From contig NZ_CP041636.1 in the NCBI RefSeq assembly GCF_007197755.1, positions 1,090,001 to 1,154,000 of the forward strand: a DNA stretch of 64,000 bases. Direction: 5' to 3'. Shown here piece after piece: positions 27,000 to 35,527 of the stretch (within the stretch, counting starts at the first letter, position 1; each line of letters begins with the position of its first letter). The notes beneath the pieces were generated by a model. It was not told the origin of the DNA. It did not search any database and saw only the letters and a program-made list of their open reading frames with translations. The stretch comes from Ferrovibrio terrae. Its GTDB lineage: Bacteria > Pseudomonadota > Alphaproteobacteria > Ferrovibrionales > Ferrovibrionaceae. The position numbers and the translations under genes are program-made.

Positions 27000-27263
27000 A
27001 TGGGGCAGCACTACCCGTTTGTGAATTATAAGATCGACGGCAAAGTCGTCACCCTGATCATGGTGTCGGAATCCGGCGTCGCCACGCCGGAAATGGCCCA
27101 GCGGTCCATGGCTGCGTTCAAGCAGCGCCTGCAGAAAGATGATGTCGTGCTGGTCGCCAAGGGCGTCAGCCTTGCACCCATCTTCATCGGCGCCAAGCCT
27201 TACGTGGAAAAGCTGAAAGACCTGCCGCTGCACCAGATCGCCTGGGGCAAGGTCGAAATGTGA
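27000..27263 (+). CDS. Small protein of unknown function
   Basis: 87 residues from the ATG at 27000, preceded by GGGGAGAAGAGG; an upstream in-frame start at 26952 lacks a ribosome site. Sequence MGQHYPFVNYKIDGKVVTLIM, then MAAFKQRLQKDDVVLVAKG and IGAKPYVEKLKDLPLHQIAW, suggests a small alpha/beta fold. No family was recognised. It sits alone between a secreted protein and a PAS_5 gene. Confidence 0.6.
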   Translation: MGQHYPFVNYKIDGKVVTLIMVSESGVATPEMAQRSMAAFKQRLQKDDVVLVAKGVSLAPIFIGAKPYVEKLKDLPLHQIAWGKVEM

Positions 27264-27318
27264 CCTGCCGGCCGGGGCCAGATCCCGGTCGCCGCGATCC
27301 TGGCTGCGCCGCCGTCGC

Positions 27319-27897
27319 TTACTGGTCAGGCGATCCGCCGCTGCCCAGACGCTTTATCTCTTCCGGCATCTCATAGGCATCGAGTTCAAACGTCGCGACA
27401 TCGCTGATGGTGATCTCGTGCTGCTCGACCATGCCGGGATTGCGAGCATGAATTTCACCATCGAGCTTGATGCAGCCCAGCAGATGATCGATACGCTCGC
27501 CGGTATTCGACAGCGGCAGCAGGATGCGCGAATAGCGGATATATGGCCGCCCGGCGAGATGCAGCGTGTTGCGACGATATTGAACCTTGCGGCCAAAAGC
27601 CGCGGCGCAGAAAGCTTCGTCGAAGAATTCGCGTAAAGGCGAGCGCAGCGCTTCATCCAGCCACAGGCCATGCAGCCGCGCCTGCACCAGCGCCTCAACA
27701 TCGCTGCCGGCCAGGCGATAGCGGAAACGCTCTTCGCTGTGATCGACCTCGATGATGAACAGCGCCGGCAGCAGGAAGCGGATTTCGCCGGGCTCGATGA
27801 CTGACCGCGGTGGCGGGAACCGGCTGGTCTTTTTCGACAGCCAGTAGAAATACAGATGCCGCAAATCCGGCTCGTCGATTTTTTCGGCGAAGCGCAT
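27319..27897 (-). CDS. PAS_5 (DUF1457) single-domain protein, copy 2, last gene of the pentapeptide array
   Basis: 192 residues from the ATG at 27897 with GGGAG before it. Motifs: LRHLYFYWLSKKTSRFPPPRS, EIRFLLPALFIIEVD, RFRYRLAGSDVEALVQARLHGLWLDEAL, YSRILLPLSNTGERIDHLLGCI. This is the canonical PAS_5 layout. It follows the fifth pentapeptide gene (28057-29328) by 159 bp on the same strand, which suggests but does not prove a link. The probable role is sensing a small ligand and relaying by protein contact. Confidence 0.88.
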   Translation of the reverse strand: MRFAEKIDEPDLRHLYFYWLSKKTSRFPPPRSVIEPGEIRFLLPALFIIEVDHSEERFRYRLAGSDVEALVQARLHGLWLDEALRSPLREFFDEAFCAAAFGRKVQYRRNTLHLAGRPYIRYSRILLPLSNTGERIDHLLGCIKLDGEIHARNPGMVEQHEITISDVATFELDAYEMPEEIKRLGSGGSPDQ

Positions 27898-28056
27898 GGT
27901 TTCTCCCTGCCTTGAGCCGTATTCCCCACTCACACTCGCGCCACTATGCCGCAAAAACCGTTACCTGTGGCGCAAGAACCACATGATCTGAAAAACCGAT
28001 CATTTCTCCGAGAACAAGAAATTTCCCCATTTGAACGGACGCCGCAGGGATAACCT

Positions 28057-29328
28057 TCAGTCGATAAGAATCGTGCCTTTGGGCTTGGCGATATGACGCA
28101 CCGGGCCTGGCGGCGGCAGACCCTTGCAATCGATCAGGCTGGCGCTGCCCAGATGCACATCCGTGAATTGCGCCTGGCCGAAGTCGACGCCCACCACCTT
28201 CGCGCCGCGCAGGTCCACGCCATTCAGATTGGTGCCGGTCATCTGCGGGTGGAACAGGCGACCGGTGGGCTGACCATCCGGCGTCGTCACCTCGGCGCCG
28301 ATCAGTTGCGCGTTGCGGAAGGTGGCGGCGCCGAGATTGGCTTCACTGAAGATGGTGCCTGCACAGCAGGCTTCGTCAAAATTGACGCGCTGCAGATCGC
28401 AGCGGGTGAAGTTGGTGAATGTGAGCTGGGCGCAGACGAAATGCGCATCCGAGAGGTTGGCGTCGGTGAAATCGGCAGCGCGCAGGTCGCAGCCCGAGAA
28501 ATCAGTGCCGCGCAGCTTGCGCCCGGAGAAGTTGGCGCGCTCGCCTTCGCTGCCGCCGGTGGCGATCCAGCGTGAATGGCTGGCGAGGATGGCCTCGATT
28601 TCGCCATGCATAGTCGCGTTGGCGCTGCGCATCGCGGCGCCGATCAGGTTGGCGCCGGTGACATTGACCATGCTGAGATCGACATTGCGCAGGTTTGCAC
28701 CGCGCAGATCGGCGCCCTTCAGCTTGGCGCCATCGAGCTTGGCGCCGAGCAGGTTGCATTCCTTCATCTTGGCTTCGGTAAAATCGGCGCCGCTGAGATC
28801 AGCACCAGCGAGATTGACGCCGTAGAGGTTGGCGCGGGCGAAGCTGGCGCCGCGCGCCGACGCCACCGCCATGTCGGCTTCCTCAAGCTGGGTCAGCGAC
28901 AGATCGGCACCCTCGAGATCGGCGCCACGCAGGGTCGTGACCTGCCGCCGTGTGCCGCGACTGTCCTGGATCTGCATCTGGCCTGGCCGCATGTCGGACT
29001 GGCGCAGGCTGGCACCGCGCAAGCACGCACCGAAGAAGTTGGCGCCGCGCAGATCGGCACGGTCGAACTGGATCTGGCTCAGATCAGCGGTGGCAAAATC
29101 GGCGGCAAACAGGTCGGCCCGTCGCAGGCTGGCCTTGACCAGGCTGGCGCTAATGAAGCGGCAGGCCGCCAGCACCGCATCGTCGAGTTGCGCCCCGTCC
29201 AGGACCAGCCGGGAGAAATCCTCGTCGCGGTATTTCAGGCGCTCGCCGCCCTGGCGCTGGGCCATATAGGCGGCATGGCGCGAAAAGGCGTGCAGCAGGG
29301 TTGGTGGAGGGAGACGGCGGTCGGTCAT
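28057..29328 (-). CDS. Pentapeptide-repeat protein, array member 1
   Basis: 423 residues, mostly A(D/N)LxX pentapeptides that fold as right-handed quadrilateral beta-helices. A cap carries FSRHAAYMAQRQGGERL (15-31). Repeats at about 40-115 end in DMRPGQM, a variable loop follows, more repeats run 130-235, a non-repeat linker HGEIEAILASHSRWIATGG sits near 241-259, and repeats resume to about 400. The tail is basic (RHIAKPKGTILID) and unique to this copy. The upstream region has a direct repeat CTGACAGAA. Function unknown; some pentapeptide proteins mimic DNA and bind gyrase, but this layout is different and much larger. Confidence 0.9.
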   Translation of the reverse strand: MTDRRLPPPTLLHAFSRHAAYMAQRQGGERLKYRDEDFSRLVLDGAQLDDAVLAACRFISASLVKASLRRADLFAADFATADLSQIQFDRADLRGANFFGACLRGASLRQSDMRPGQMQIQDSRGTRRQVTTLRGADLEGADLSLTQLEEADMAVASARGASFARANLYGVNLAGADLSGADFTEAKMKECNLLGAKLDGAKLKGADLRGANLRNVDLSMVNVTGANLIGAAMRSANATMHGEIEAILASHSRWIATGGSEGERANFSGRKLRGTDFSGCDLRAADFTDANLSDAHFVCAQLTFTNFTRCDLQRVNFDEACCAGTIFSEANLGAATFRNAQLIGAEVTTPDGQPTGRLFHPQMTGTNLNGVDLRGAKVVGVDFGQAQFTDVHLGSASLIDCKGLPPPGPVRHIAKPKGTILID

Positions 29329-29480
29329 CGTGGCCTTCTGTCAGCCCCGGCGTTCTGTCAGGGATGCGCTGCAACTCTAGCGGGACCACGGCGCGCGCGC
29401 CAACAGATTCATGCCGTGATGAGGCTGATATCGGCGAGTTTACGTAGCCGCGGATACACGCGGCGATACCTGCGCCCGTC

Positions 29481-30707
29481 TCAGACGTCGCCGTTGATAC
29501 CGACGCAGTTGCGCAGGTCGGCGCCGGAGAAATTGGCACGGCTGAGTTTGGCCTTGCTCAGGTCGATATGGTCGAGCACCGCACCGCGCATATCGGCGCC
29601 GGTCAGGTCGACATCGAGCATGATCGGATAGAGCGTGCGGCCAGTGGCCTGCTGGCTGGCGCTGAACAGCGGGGCGCCGACCAGCTTGGCGCCGCGGAAG
29701 GTGGCTTCGGCCATGTTGGCGCTGGTGAAATTGACGCCGCCGAGATCGGCCTGGTCGAAGTTCACCTTGTGCATGTCGGCACCCAGGAAGCTGGCGAACA
29801 GCAGCTGCGCGCTGGAAAAATCGGCGCCCTTGAGGTCGCAGCCATGCAGCTCCGCGCCGCGCAGGTCGCAACTGGAGAAATCGCAACCCACCAGCTTCTT
29901 GCCATTGAGGATGGCGCGCGACCCTTCGGCACCGCCCGTGGCGATCCAGCGGCTATGCGCGTGCAGGATCACCTCGATCTCGGTCGGCAGATTGGCGGCT
30001 TTACGGTAGGTCGCCGCCGACAGGTCGACGCCCTTCAGGTTCACCTTGGAGAGATCGACGTTGCGTAGATTTGCACCGCGTAAATCTGCACCTTGTAACA
30101 GCGCGCCTTCCATCCGCGCGCCGATCAGGTTGACGTCGCGCAGACGGGCAGAGGTGAGGTTGGCGCCCGAGAGATCGGCGCCGGCCAGGTTCACCGCGAA
30201 CAGGCTGGCATTGGCGAAATTCGCGCCGGTGGCGGACGACACCGACATATTGGCTTCGTCGAGCTGGGCCGAGCGCAGGTCGGCACCATCGAGCTTGGCT
30301 TCCGACAGGTTGGCGGTCTGCGACTTGGTGCCGCCGCCCTCGACCAGGATCTGGCCCGGGCGCAGGTCGGCCTGGTTCAGCGACGCACCACGCAGCACGG
30401 TCTTCATCATGTTGGCGCCGCGCAGGTCGGCGCGATCCAGGATCGCACCCGACAGGTCGGCGCGCATGAAATCGACAGCAAAGAGATCGGCGCGGCGCAG
30501 TTCGGCCTTCACCAGCGAACTGCCGCTGAGCAGGCAGCGCGCCAGCACGGCGTCGTTCAGCTTCGCATTGTCGAACCGGAAGAAGGACAGATCCTCGCCG
30601 CGGCGCTGCAGACGCTCGCCTTCGCTGCGCCCGCCGGCCCAGGCGGCATGGCGGGACAGGGCGACAGTCAGGTGCTGCGGTGGAAAACGAAGTTCAGGCA
30701 CTGCCAA
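29481..30707 (-). CDS. Pentapeptide-repeat protein, array member 2
   Basis: 408 residues if started at the TTG at 30707; a GTG at 30701 is equally possible, with AAGGA 5 or 11 bases upstream. Same order as its neighbours: cap LSRHAAWAGGRSEGERLQ, repeats, DLRPGQILV, variable loop (EGGGTKSQTA), repeats, linker EIEVILHAHSRWIATGGAEGSRA, repeats, then TGRTLYPIMLDVDLTGADMRGA. It ends NCVGINGDV, matching the C/xGI end of members 4 and 5. It lies 152 bp before member 1. Confidence 0.9.
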   Translation of the reverse strand: MAVPELRFPPQHLTVALSRHAAWAGGRSEGERLQRRGEDLSFFRFDNAKLNDAVLARCLLSGSSLVKAELRRADLFAVDFMRADLSGAILDRADLRGANMMKTVLRGASLNQADLRPGQILVEGGGTKSQTANLSEAKLDGADLRSAQLDEANMSVSSATGANFANASLFAVNLAGADLSGANLTSARLRDVNLIGARMEGALLQGADLRGANLRNVDLSKVNLKGVDLSAATYRKAANLPTEIEVILHAHSRWIATGGAEGSRAILNGKKLVGCDFSSCDLRGAELHGCDLKGADFSSAQLLFASFLGADMHKVNFDQADLGGVNFTSANMAEATFRGAKLVGAPLFSASQQATGRTLYPIMLDVDLTGADMRGAVLDHIDLSKAKLSRANFSGADLRNCVGINGDV

Positions 30708-30742
30708 TAAATCCTTGCCGCCGGGCTTGTATCCCTGACGGG

Positions 30743-30775
30743 TATTGTCCTCGGGTTATTTCCATTTTGACAATA
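30743..30775 (-). promoter_or_regulatory. Candidate promoter/inverted repeat upstream of pentapeptide member 2
   Basis: TATTGTC and GACAATA form 7-bp arms 19 bases apart. On the minus strand this gives TTGTCA, 18 bases, GACAAT, about 35 bases before the start codon. It could be a weak promoter or a bound site; read by eye. Confidence 0.25.
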
Positions 30776-30849
30776 GTGCGGCACGGTCGCAGGCGGCAAG
30801 CCGATTTCAGACTGAGTCGCAGAATCCTACTGAATCTCGCCCCGACGGC

Positions 30850-32064
30850 TTACGAGACGACACCGGAGCAATCCCGCAAACGGCCGTGCTTCAGCAGGCT
30901 GCCGGTCTGGATCGCCGAGCTGAAATCTACTCCCTCGATGATCGCCCCCCGGAAATTCGCCTGGGACAGGTCGCTTCGCGTGAATTGCGGATAGAGCAGG
31001 CGACGGCTACCGCCGCGTGCACCGAGCAGGACCGCGCCGGTCAGGCGGGCTTCGAAAAAACTGGCGCCTGCCAGCTGCGCATCGCTGAAATTGGCGCCGG
31101 ACAGATCGGCGCGATCAAACCGTGCACCCGCGAGGTCGGCACTGCTGAAATTGGCGAACATCATTTCGGATTCTGTGAAATCCGCATTCCTGCACTGGCT
31201 GCCGCTGAAATCGGCGCCCCGCAAGTCGCAGCCGACAAACTCGCAGTTGACCAGATTGAGTCCGCGCAGGCGCGCAGGCTCGCCCTCGGCACCGCCGGTG
31301 GCAATCCAGCGGCTGTGCGATGCCAGCATGGCCTCGATCGGCGGTGGCAATGCCGATCCGCGCCGCATGGTGGCGCCCTGCAGGGAGGCGCCGGTCAGGT
31401 CGACGCGGCTGAGATCGACGTTCCGCAGGTTGGCGCCGCGCAGGTCTGCACCGCGGAGTTTCGCGCCTTCCATCATGGCGCCGACGAGATTGGCCTCTTT
31501 CAGTCGGGCGCCGGTGAAATCGGCGCCGCTGAGATCGGCACCGGCAAAATTCACGGCATGGAGGCTGCTGTTGGCGAAACTGGCATTCCGCGCCGAGGCC
31601 ACGACCAGGCGCGCCTCATCGAGTTGTGCACTGCCAAAATCGGCATCGTCGATCACCGCACCTTCCAGATTGGAGACGATGGACGCATTCCCGTCCGAGG
31701 CCGCCTGCATGATATGGCCCGGCCGCAGATCGACCTGTTGCAGCGAGGCCTTTTTCAGGATCGCGCGGCCGAGATCGGCGCCACGGAGATCGGCGCGGTC
31801 GAGGGTGGCTTTGGTAAGATCGGCATCGACAAGGCTGGCGCAGAAGAGGTCAGCGCGGCGCAATTGTGCTCCGGCCAGACAGGCATTGCTGAAATCCGCG
31901 CGGGTCAGAACGGCATCGTCGAGCCAGGCATCGTCGAGCCGAAGCGAAGCGAAGGTGCCACCCGCCGCCTGCAGACGCACACCTCCCTGCCGGCCGGCTG
32001 CATAGGCCGCGTGCCGTGACAGGGTCAGTTGAAATTCACGCGTAGGCAGATGGCGATTGGGCAT
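30850..32064 (-). CDS. Pentapeptide-repeat protein, array member 3
   Basis: 404 residues from an ATG. Cap: LSRHAAYAAGRQGGVRLQ. Repeats give ADLRGADLGRAIL then DLRPGHIMQ, the only copy with His for Gln. Linker: PIEAMLASHSRWIATGGAEGEPARLRG. The late loop is ARGGSRRLLYPQFTRSDLSQANFRGA. The end differs from other members (IQTGSLLKHGRLRDCSGVVS). Charge and helix faces resemble the other four, so a shared fold and a possible hetero-assembly are inferred. It is 82 bp after member 4 and 142 bp before member 2. Confidence 0.9.
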   Translation of the reverse strand: MPNRHLPTREFQLTLSRHAAYAAGRQGGVRLQAAGGTFASLRLDDAWLDDAVLTRADFSNACLAGAQLRRADLFCASLVDADLTKATLDRADLRGADLGRAILKKASLQQVDLRPGHIMQAASDGNASIVSNLEGAVIDDADFGSAQLDEARLVVASARNASFANSSLHAVNFAGADLSGADFTGARLKEANLVGAMMEGAKLRGADLRGANLRNVDLSRVDLTGASLQGATMRRGSALPPPIEAMLASHSRWIATGGAEGEPARLRGLNLVNCEFVGCDLRGADFSGSQCRNADFTESEMMFANFSSADLAGARFDRADLSGANFSDAQLAGASFFEARLTGAVLLGARGGSRRLLYPQFTRSDLSQANFRGAIIEGVDFSSAIQTGSLLKHGRLRDCSGVVS

Positions 32065-32146
32065 GGCGTTATCCGCAATGCGCGCATCTTAGGCAAGCTG
32101 TGCTGACGAAGTAGGTTGAGATTCGGTTATTCGGAGGCGCTGGTGA

Positions 32147-33364
32147 TCAGCGCTTGATCCCGATGCATTCACGCAGGTCGGCGCCCTGCAGGTTCGCCCC
32201 GACCAGTTTGGCCTGGGTGAAATCGATGCCTTCGAAAGCCGCGCCGCGCATGTCGGCGCTGCTCAGATCGGCCTGCTCGAAACGCGGGTAGATCACCTTG
32301 CCGGTGCGCTGGTTGCGCACATTGTAAAGCTCGACGCCGGCCACCTTCGCGCCGCGCCAGCGGCTGGCGGCCAGCAGGGCTTGGGAGAAATTCGCGCCGC
32401 TGAGATCGGCCATGTCGAAATTCGCCTTGGCCAGATTGGCCTCGATGAAGCTGGCGAACATCATCTGCGCATTGGAGAAGTCGGCGCCTTCGAGCGATGC
32501 GCCATGCAGCTCGGCGCCACGCAGGTCGCAGCCGGCGAAATTGCAGCCATCGAGTTTCAGGCCGCTGAGAATGGCGCGCTTGCCCTGCGCTCCGTTGGTG
32601 GCGATCCATACGCTATGTTCCTGCAGCGCGGTTTCGATCGCCTGCGGCAACTGATCGCCCTTGCGGTAGATCGCACCCTGCAGCGACACGCCTTCGAGAT
32701 TAACTTTGCTGAGATCGACGTTGCGCAGGTTGGCGCCGCGCAGATCGACGCCCTTGAGCTTGGCGCCTTCCAGATTGACACCGATCAGGTTGGCGTCCTT
32801 CAGCTTGGTGCCGGTCAGGTTGGCGCCGCTGAGATCCGCGCCGGCCAGGTTGACGGCAAACATGCTGGCGCCGCCGAAATTCGTGCCTGATGCCGAGGAC
32901 ACCGACATGTTGGCTTCATCGAGCTGGGCGTTCTTGAAATCCGCGCCGTCCAGCTTGGCGCCATCGAGATTGGCGTTGACCTGTTTGCTCTCGCTGGTCT
33001 CGGCGATCATGATCTGGCCAGGCCGCAGGTCGACCTGGCTCAGCGAGGCATTGCGCAGGATGGCGCGCCCCATATTGGCGCCGCGCAGATCGGCGCGATC
33101 CAGCACCACACGGGTGAGATCGGCGTCCTGGAAGTCGGCGCAGAAGAGATCGGCACGGCGGAATTCCGCATTGGCCAGCGACGCATTGCCGAAACCGGCA
33201 CGCGACAGGATCGCGTCATCGAGCTTGGCGCCGTCGAGCTTCAGGTTCTCGTAATGCACACCGGGTGATTGCAGCCGCGTGCCACCCGGCCGGCCGGCCA
33301 GGAAGGCGGCGTGGCGGGAGAGGACAACCTGCACCTCGTGCGGCGGTATGTTGCGATCGACCAT
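32147..33364 (-). CDS. Pentapeptide-repeat protein, array member 4
   Basis: 405 residues from the ATG at 33364; a TTG ten codons earlier is less likely. Cap: [18 protein letters not shown]. Then [17 protein letters not shown], repeats, linker [23 protein letters not shown], repeats, and [22 protein letters not shown], ending ECIGIKR. There is no strong ribosome site, but a perfect TACCCGG/CCGGGTA palindrome lies 21 bases upstream. Confidence 0.9.
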   Translation of the reverse strand: MVDRNIPPHEVQVVLSRHAAFLAGRPGGTRLQSPGVHYENLKLDGAKLDDAILSRAGFGNASLANAEFRRADLFCADFQDADLTRVVLDRADLRGANMGRAILRNASLSQVDLRPGQIMIAETSESKQVNANLDGAKLDGADFKNAQLDEANMSVSSASGTNFGGASMFAVNLAGADLSGANLTGTKLKDANLIGVNLEGAKLKGVDLRGANLRNVDLSKVNLEGVSLQGAIYRKGDQLPQAIETALQEHSVWIATNGAQGKRAILSGLKLDGCNFAGCDLRGAELHGASLEGADFSNAQMMFASFIEANLAKANFDMADLSGANFSQALLAASRWRGAKVAGVELYNVRNQRTGKVIYPRFEQADLSSADMRGAAFEGIDFTQAKLVGANLQGADLRECIGIKR

Positions 33365-33384
33365 TAGCGTTGAATATCTGCAAT

Positions 33385-33401
33385 TACCCGGCAACCGGGT
33401 A
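33385..33401. promoter_or_regulatory. Palindrome upstream of pentapeptide member 4, possible operator
   Basis: TACCCGG CAA CCGGGTA: perfect 7-bp arms with a 3-base centre, 20 bases before the start codon. The flank toward member 5 is AT-rich (33440-33485). It could be an operator or a leader hairpin near the ribosome site. The same word was not found before the other members. Confidence 0.4.
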
Positions 33402-33495
33402 GTTACAAAACGCTAATGTCTCGACCGTAGCAGCGCAACTCCTAAGTGAAATTCCTGCTAATTCTTACTAACTAAATATTACAATGGAATCACAG

Positions 33496-34743
33496 TCACT
33501 TATGTCTCGGGCCCGCGCGCATTCCGGTACAATTGCGCAACTCGGTGCCGGCAATATTCACTCTGTCAAAAGTTGCGCTCGCAAAATCGACGCCTTCCAC
33601 GACCGCGCCGCGCAGGTCCACGCCGGTCATGTCGGCATTGTCAAAGCGCGGAAAGATGGTTTTTCCGGTGCGCTGATTCAGTGCGTTGAAGATCTCGACG
33701 CCCACCAGCTGGGCGGCGCGGAAGGCGGCCCCGAGCAGGATCGCGCCGGAGAAATTCGCGCCGCCGAGACTGGCCTGATCGAAATTCGCCTTGCGGATAT
33801 CGGAGCCGACGAAACTGGTGAACAGCAGCTGGCTCTTGGTGAAATAGGCGCCGGCCAGATTGGTGTCGTGGAAGACGGCGGCGCGCAGATCGCAACTCGA
33901 GAAATCGATACCGGGCAGCTTCATGCCGGTAAAGACCGCGCGCTCGCCGCTCAGGCCGTTCGACGCGATCCATTTGCCATGCAGCAGCAGCTTTGCCTCG
34001 ATCTCGGCCGGCAGCTGCGCGCCACGATAGATGGCGCCGGCCATCATCGCGCCGCTGAGATCGACGCTGGTGAGATCGACGCTGCGCAGGTTGGCGCCGC
34101 GCAGGTCGCAACCGGCCAGCTTGGCGCCTTCCAGATTAGCGCCGACGAAGGTGGTGTCCTTCAGCTTGGCGCCCGAGAAATCCGCGCCCGACAGATCGGC
34201 GCCAGTGAGATTGGCGGCAAACAGCGAAGCTCCGGTGAAGGTCGCATTCACCGCGCTGGCATTCGACATGTTGGCCTGGTCCATATGAGCGTGGCCCAGA
34301 TTGGCCTCGTCCAGGTTGGCGCCGGACATGTTGACCGGCACATCCTGCTTTTTCTCCTTGGCAGGACCGTCGCCCTCTTTCACATGCTGTACGATCTGGC
34401 CCGGCCGCAGGTCGGCCTGGCGGAAGGAGGTCTTCTTCAGCACCGCCATCAGGAAATTGGTGCCACGCAGGTCGGCGCGTTCAAAGGTGGTGCCGGTCAG
34501 GTCAGCGCGGGTGAAGTCGCTGCCGAACAGGTCGGCGCGCAGGAAACGTGCATCCTGCAGCGAGCAGCTGGCGAAACTGCAGCCCGGCAGGATGGCATCA
34601 TCGAAGATTGCGCCATCCAGCTTGAGATCGGAAAAGTCGTCGGCGCGGCATTGCAGGCGGACGCCGCCCGGCCGGCTGGTCAGATAGGCATTATGGCGCG
34701 ACAAGGCCCAGCGAACGGGCTCCGGCGGTATCCGCGCGGACAT
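33496..34743 (-). CDS. Pentapeptide-repeat protein, array member 5 (first transcribed)
   Basis: 415 residues from the ATG at 34743; the frame is open 27 codons further but without a family match. Cap: LSRHNAYLTSRPGGVRLQ. The most divergent copy: after DLRPGQIVQ it has a longer charged loop (HVKEGDGPAKEKKQDVP), and the linker reads EIEAKLLLHGKWIASNGLSGERA. Late: TGKTIFPRFDNADMTGVDLRGAVVEGVDF, end NCTGMRAGPRHK. It is divergent from the PilZ gene across 170 bp. Confidence 0.9.
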   Translation of the reverse strand: MSARIPPEPVRWALSRHNAYLTSRPGGVRLQCRADDFSDLKLDGAIFDDAILPGCSFASCSLQDARFLRADLFGSDFTRADLTGTTFERADLRGTNFLMAVLKKTSFRQADLRPGQIVQHVKEGDGPAKEKKQDVPVNMSGANLDEANLGHAHMDQANMSNASAVNATFTGASLFAANLTGADLSGADFSGAKLKDTTFVGANLEGAKLAGCDLRGANLRSVDLTSVDLSGAMMAGAIYRGAQLPAEIEAKLLLHGKWIASNGLSGERAVFTGMKLPGIDFSSCDLRAAVFHDTNLAGAYFTKSQLLFTSFVGSDIRKANFDQASLGGANFSGAILLGAAFRAAQLVGVEIFNALNQRTGKTIFPRFDNADMTGVDLRGAVVEGVDFASATFDRVNIAGTELRNCTGMRAGPRHK

Positions 34744-34883
34744 GGCGATGATTTCGACTCTTGGTGGATTACAATGATGACGGTTCGGGGATTCACTGTA
34801 GAGAAACCGGCCCCGGGCCGCCATGGCTTTGTCAGACGGCCGCGACCTTAATCGGGCTTTTCAGAATCCGGGGCAGCAAGTAA

Positions 34884-34900
34884 TGTTGACCTATTCAACA
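34884..34900 (+). promoter_or_regulatory. Inverted repeat abutting the PilZ-gene ribosome site
   Basis: TGTTGA CCTAT TCAACA: perfect 6-bp arms directly followed by GGGGA (34901-34905), the ribosome site of the gene at 34914. Its spacing (5) rules out a normal FNR site. It may be a repressor site or a small hairpin affecting translation. Confidence 0.4.
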
Positions 34901-34913
34901 GGGGAATGTGTCG

Positions 34914-35510
34914 ATGGCGTCCGTTAAGCAAAAGACCGGCAAGCAGCAGACTCAGAAAGCCGGTCCCGAGAAGGATGGGTCGAACCGCCGCAGGTTCCAT
35001 CGCCGCGACACTCACATTGTCGCCCAGTTGAACTACAATGATATGCTGGTCGACGGCATGGTGACCAACCTGTCGCTGGAAGGCTGCCTGTTCGCGCCGC
35101 GGCTCGACATTCCGGTCGGCGAGCGCGTCAAACTGAAGCTGGCTGGCGAGAACAAGGCCGTGCCCGCAACGGTAAAGGCGGTGAGCGAACTGGGCGTGCA
35201 TTGCCTGTTGCATGCCGGCGGCGCCACGCTGGGCCGCCTGTCGGTGGCCGTCGACGACATGGCGCTGCTGATGCTGAATGCCAGCCGCCCGCATGTGGTG
35301 GAGGCACCGCCACCGGCCGCGGCGAAACCCGCCAGAAAGAAAGCCGCGAAAAAGATCGTGAAGAAGGCTGCCGCGCCGGCAAAGAAAAAAGCCGGGAAAA
35401 AAGCAGCCAAGAAAAAGACTGCGCCGGCAAAGAAAAAAGCCGTGACGAAGAAGAAGACCGTCACGAAGAAGAAGACCGCGAAAAAAACTGCACCGAAGAA
35501 GCGCCGTTAG
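34914..35510 (+). CDS. PilZ-domain protein with histone-H1-like lysine-rich tail
   Basis: 198 residues from the ATG at 34914, 8 bases after GGGGA; a GTG six bases earlier is too close to that site. The PilZ domain spans about 25-120 with the c-di-GMP-binding signature RRRFHRRD (25-32) and NLSLEGC (52-58, D/NxSxxG). Residues about 130-198 are built of AKK/PAKKKA-type repeats as in H1-like bacterial proteins, so the tail likely binds DNA or RNA. A c-di-GMP-responsive nucleic-acid binder is inferred. It is divergent from the pentapeptide array. An intrinsic terminator overlaps its stop codon, so it is monocistronic. Confidence 0.9.
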   Translation: MASVKQKTGKQQTQKAGPEKDGSNRRRFHRRDTHIVAQLNYNDMLVDGMVTNLSLEGCLFAPRLDIPVGERVKLKLAGENKAVPATVKAVSELGVHCLLHAGGATLGRLSVAVDDMALLMLNASRPHVVEAPPPAAAKPARKKAAKKIVKKAAAPAKKKAGKKAAKKKTAPAKKKAVTKKKTVTKKKTAKKTAPKKRR

Positions 35511-35524
35511 ACGCGGCGTTTTTT
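35501..35524 (+). terminator. Intrinsic terminator of the PilZ gene
   Basis: A 5-bp stem (CGCCG/CGGCG) with a 7-base loop is followed by TTTTTT. It includes the stop codon. The pyrC 3' end converges from the other side at 35528. Confidence 0.75.
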
Positions 35525-35527
35525 ATC

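Noticed and set aside
28057-34743. Qnr/MfpA-type quinolone-resistance pentapeptide proteins
   Set aside because: Length is twice that of Qnr, the linker and RPGQ loops are not in Qnr, and no gyrase-linked gene adjoins; yacG lies 25 kb away and is unrelated.
28093-34851. Long plus-strand frames opposite all five pentapeptide genes
   Set aside because: They read as repeated IGAxQIGA-type words, which is only the complement of the pentapeptide codons; no start signals or domains.
34885-34899. FNR/FixK box before the PilZ gene
   Set aside because: GTTGA-CCTAT-TCAAC leaves 5 bases between TTGA and TCAA, where the CRP-FNR family needs 6; it is kept only as an inverted repeat.
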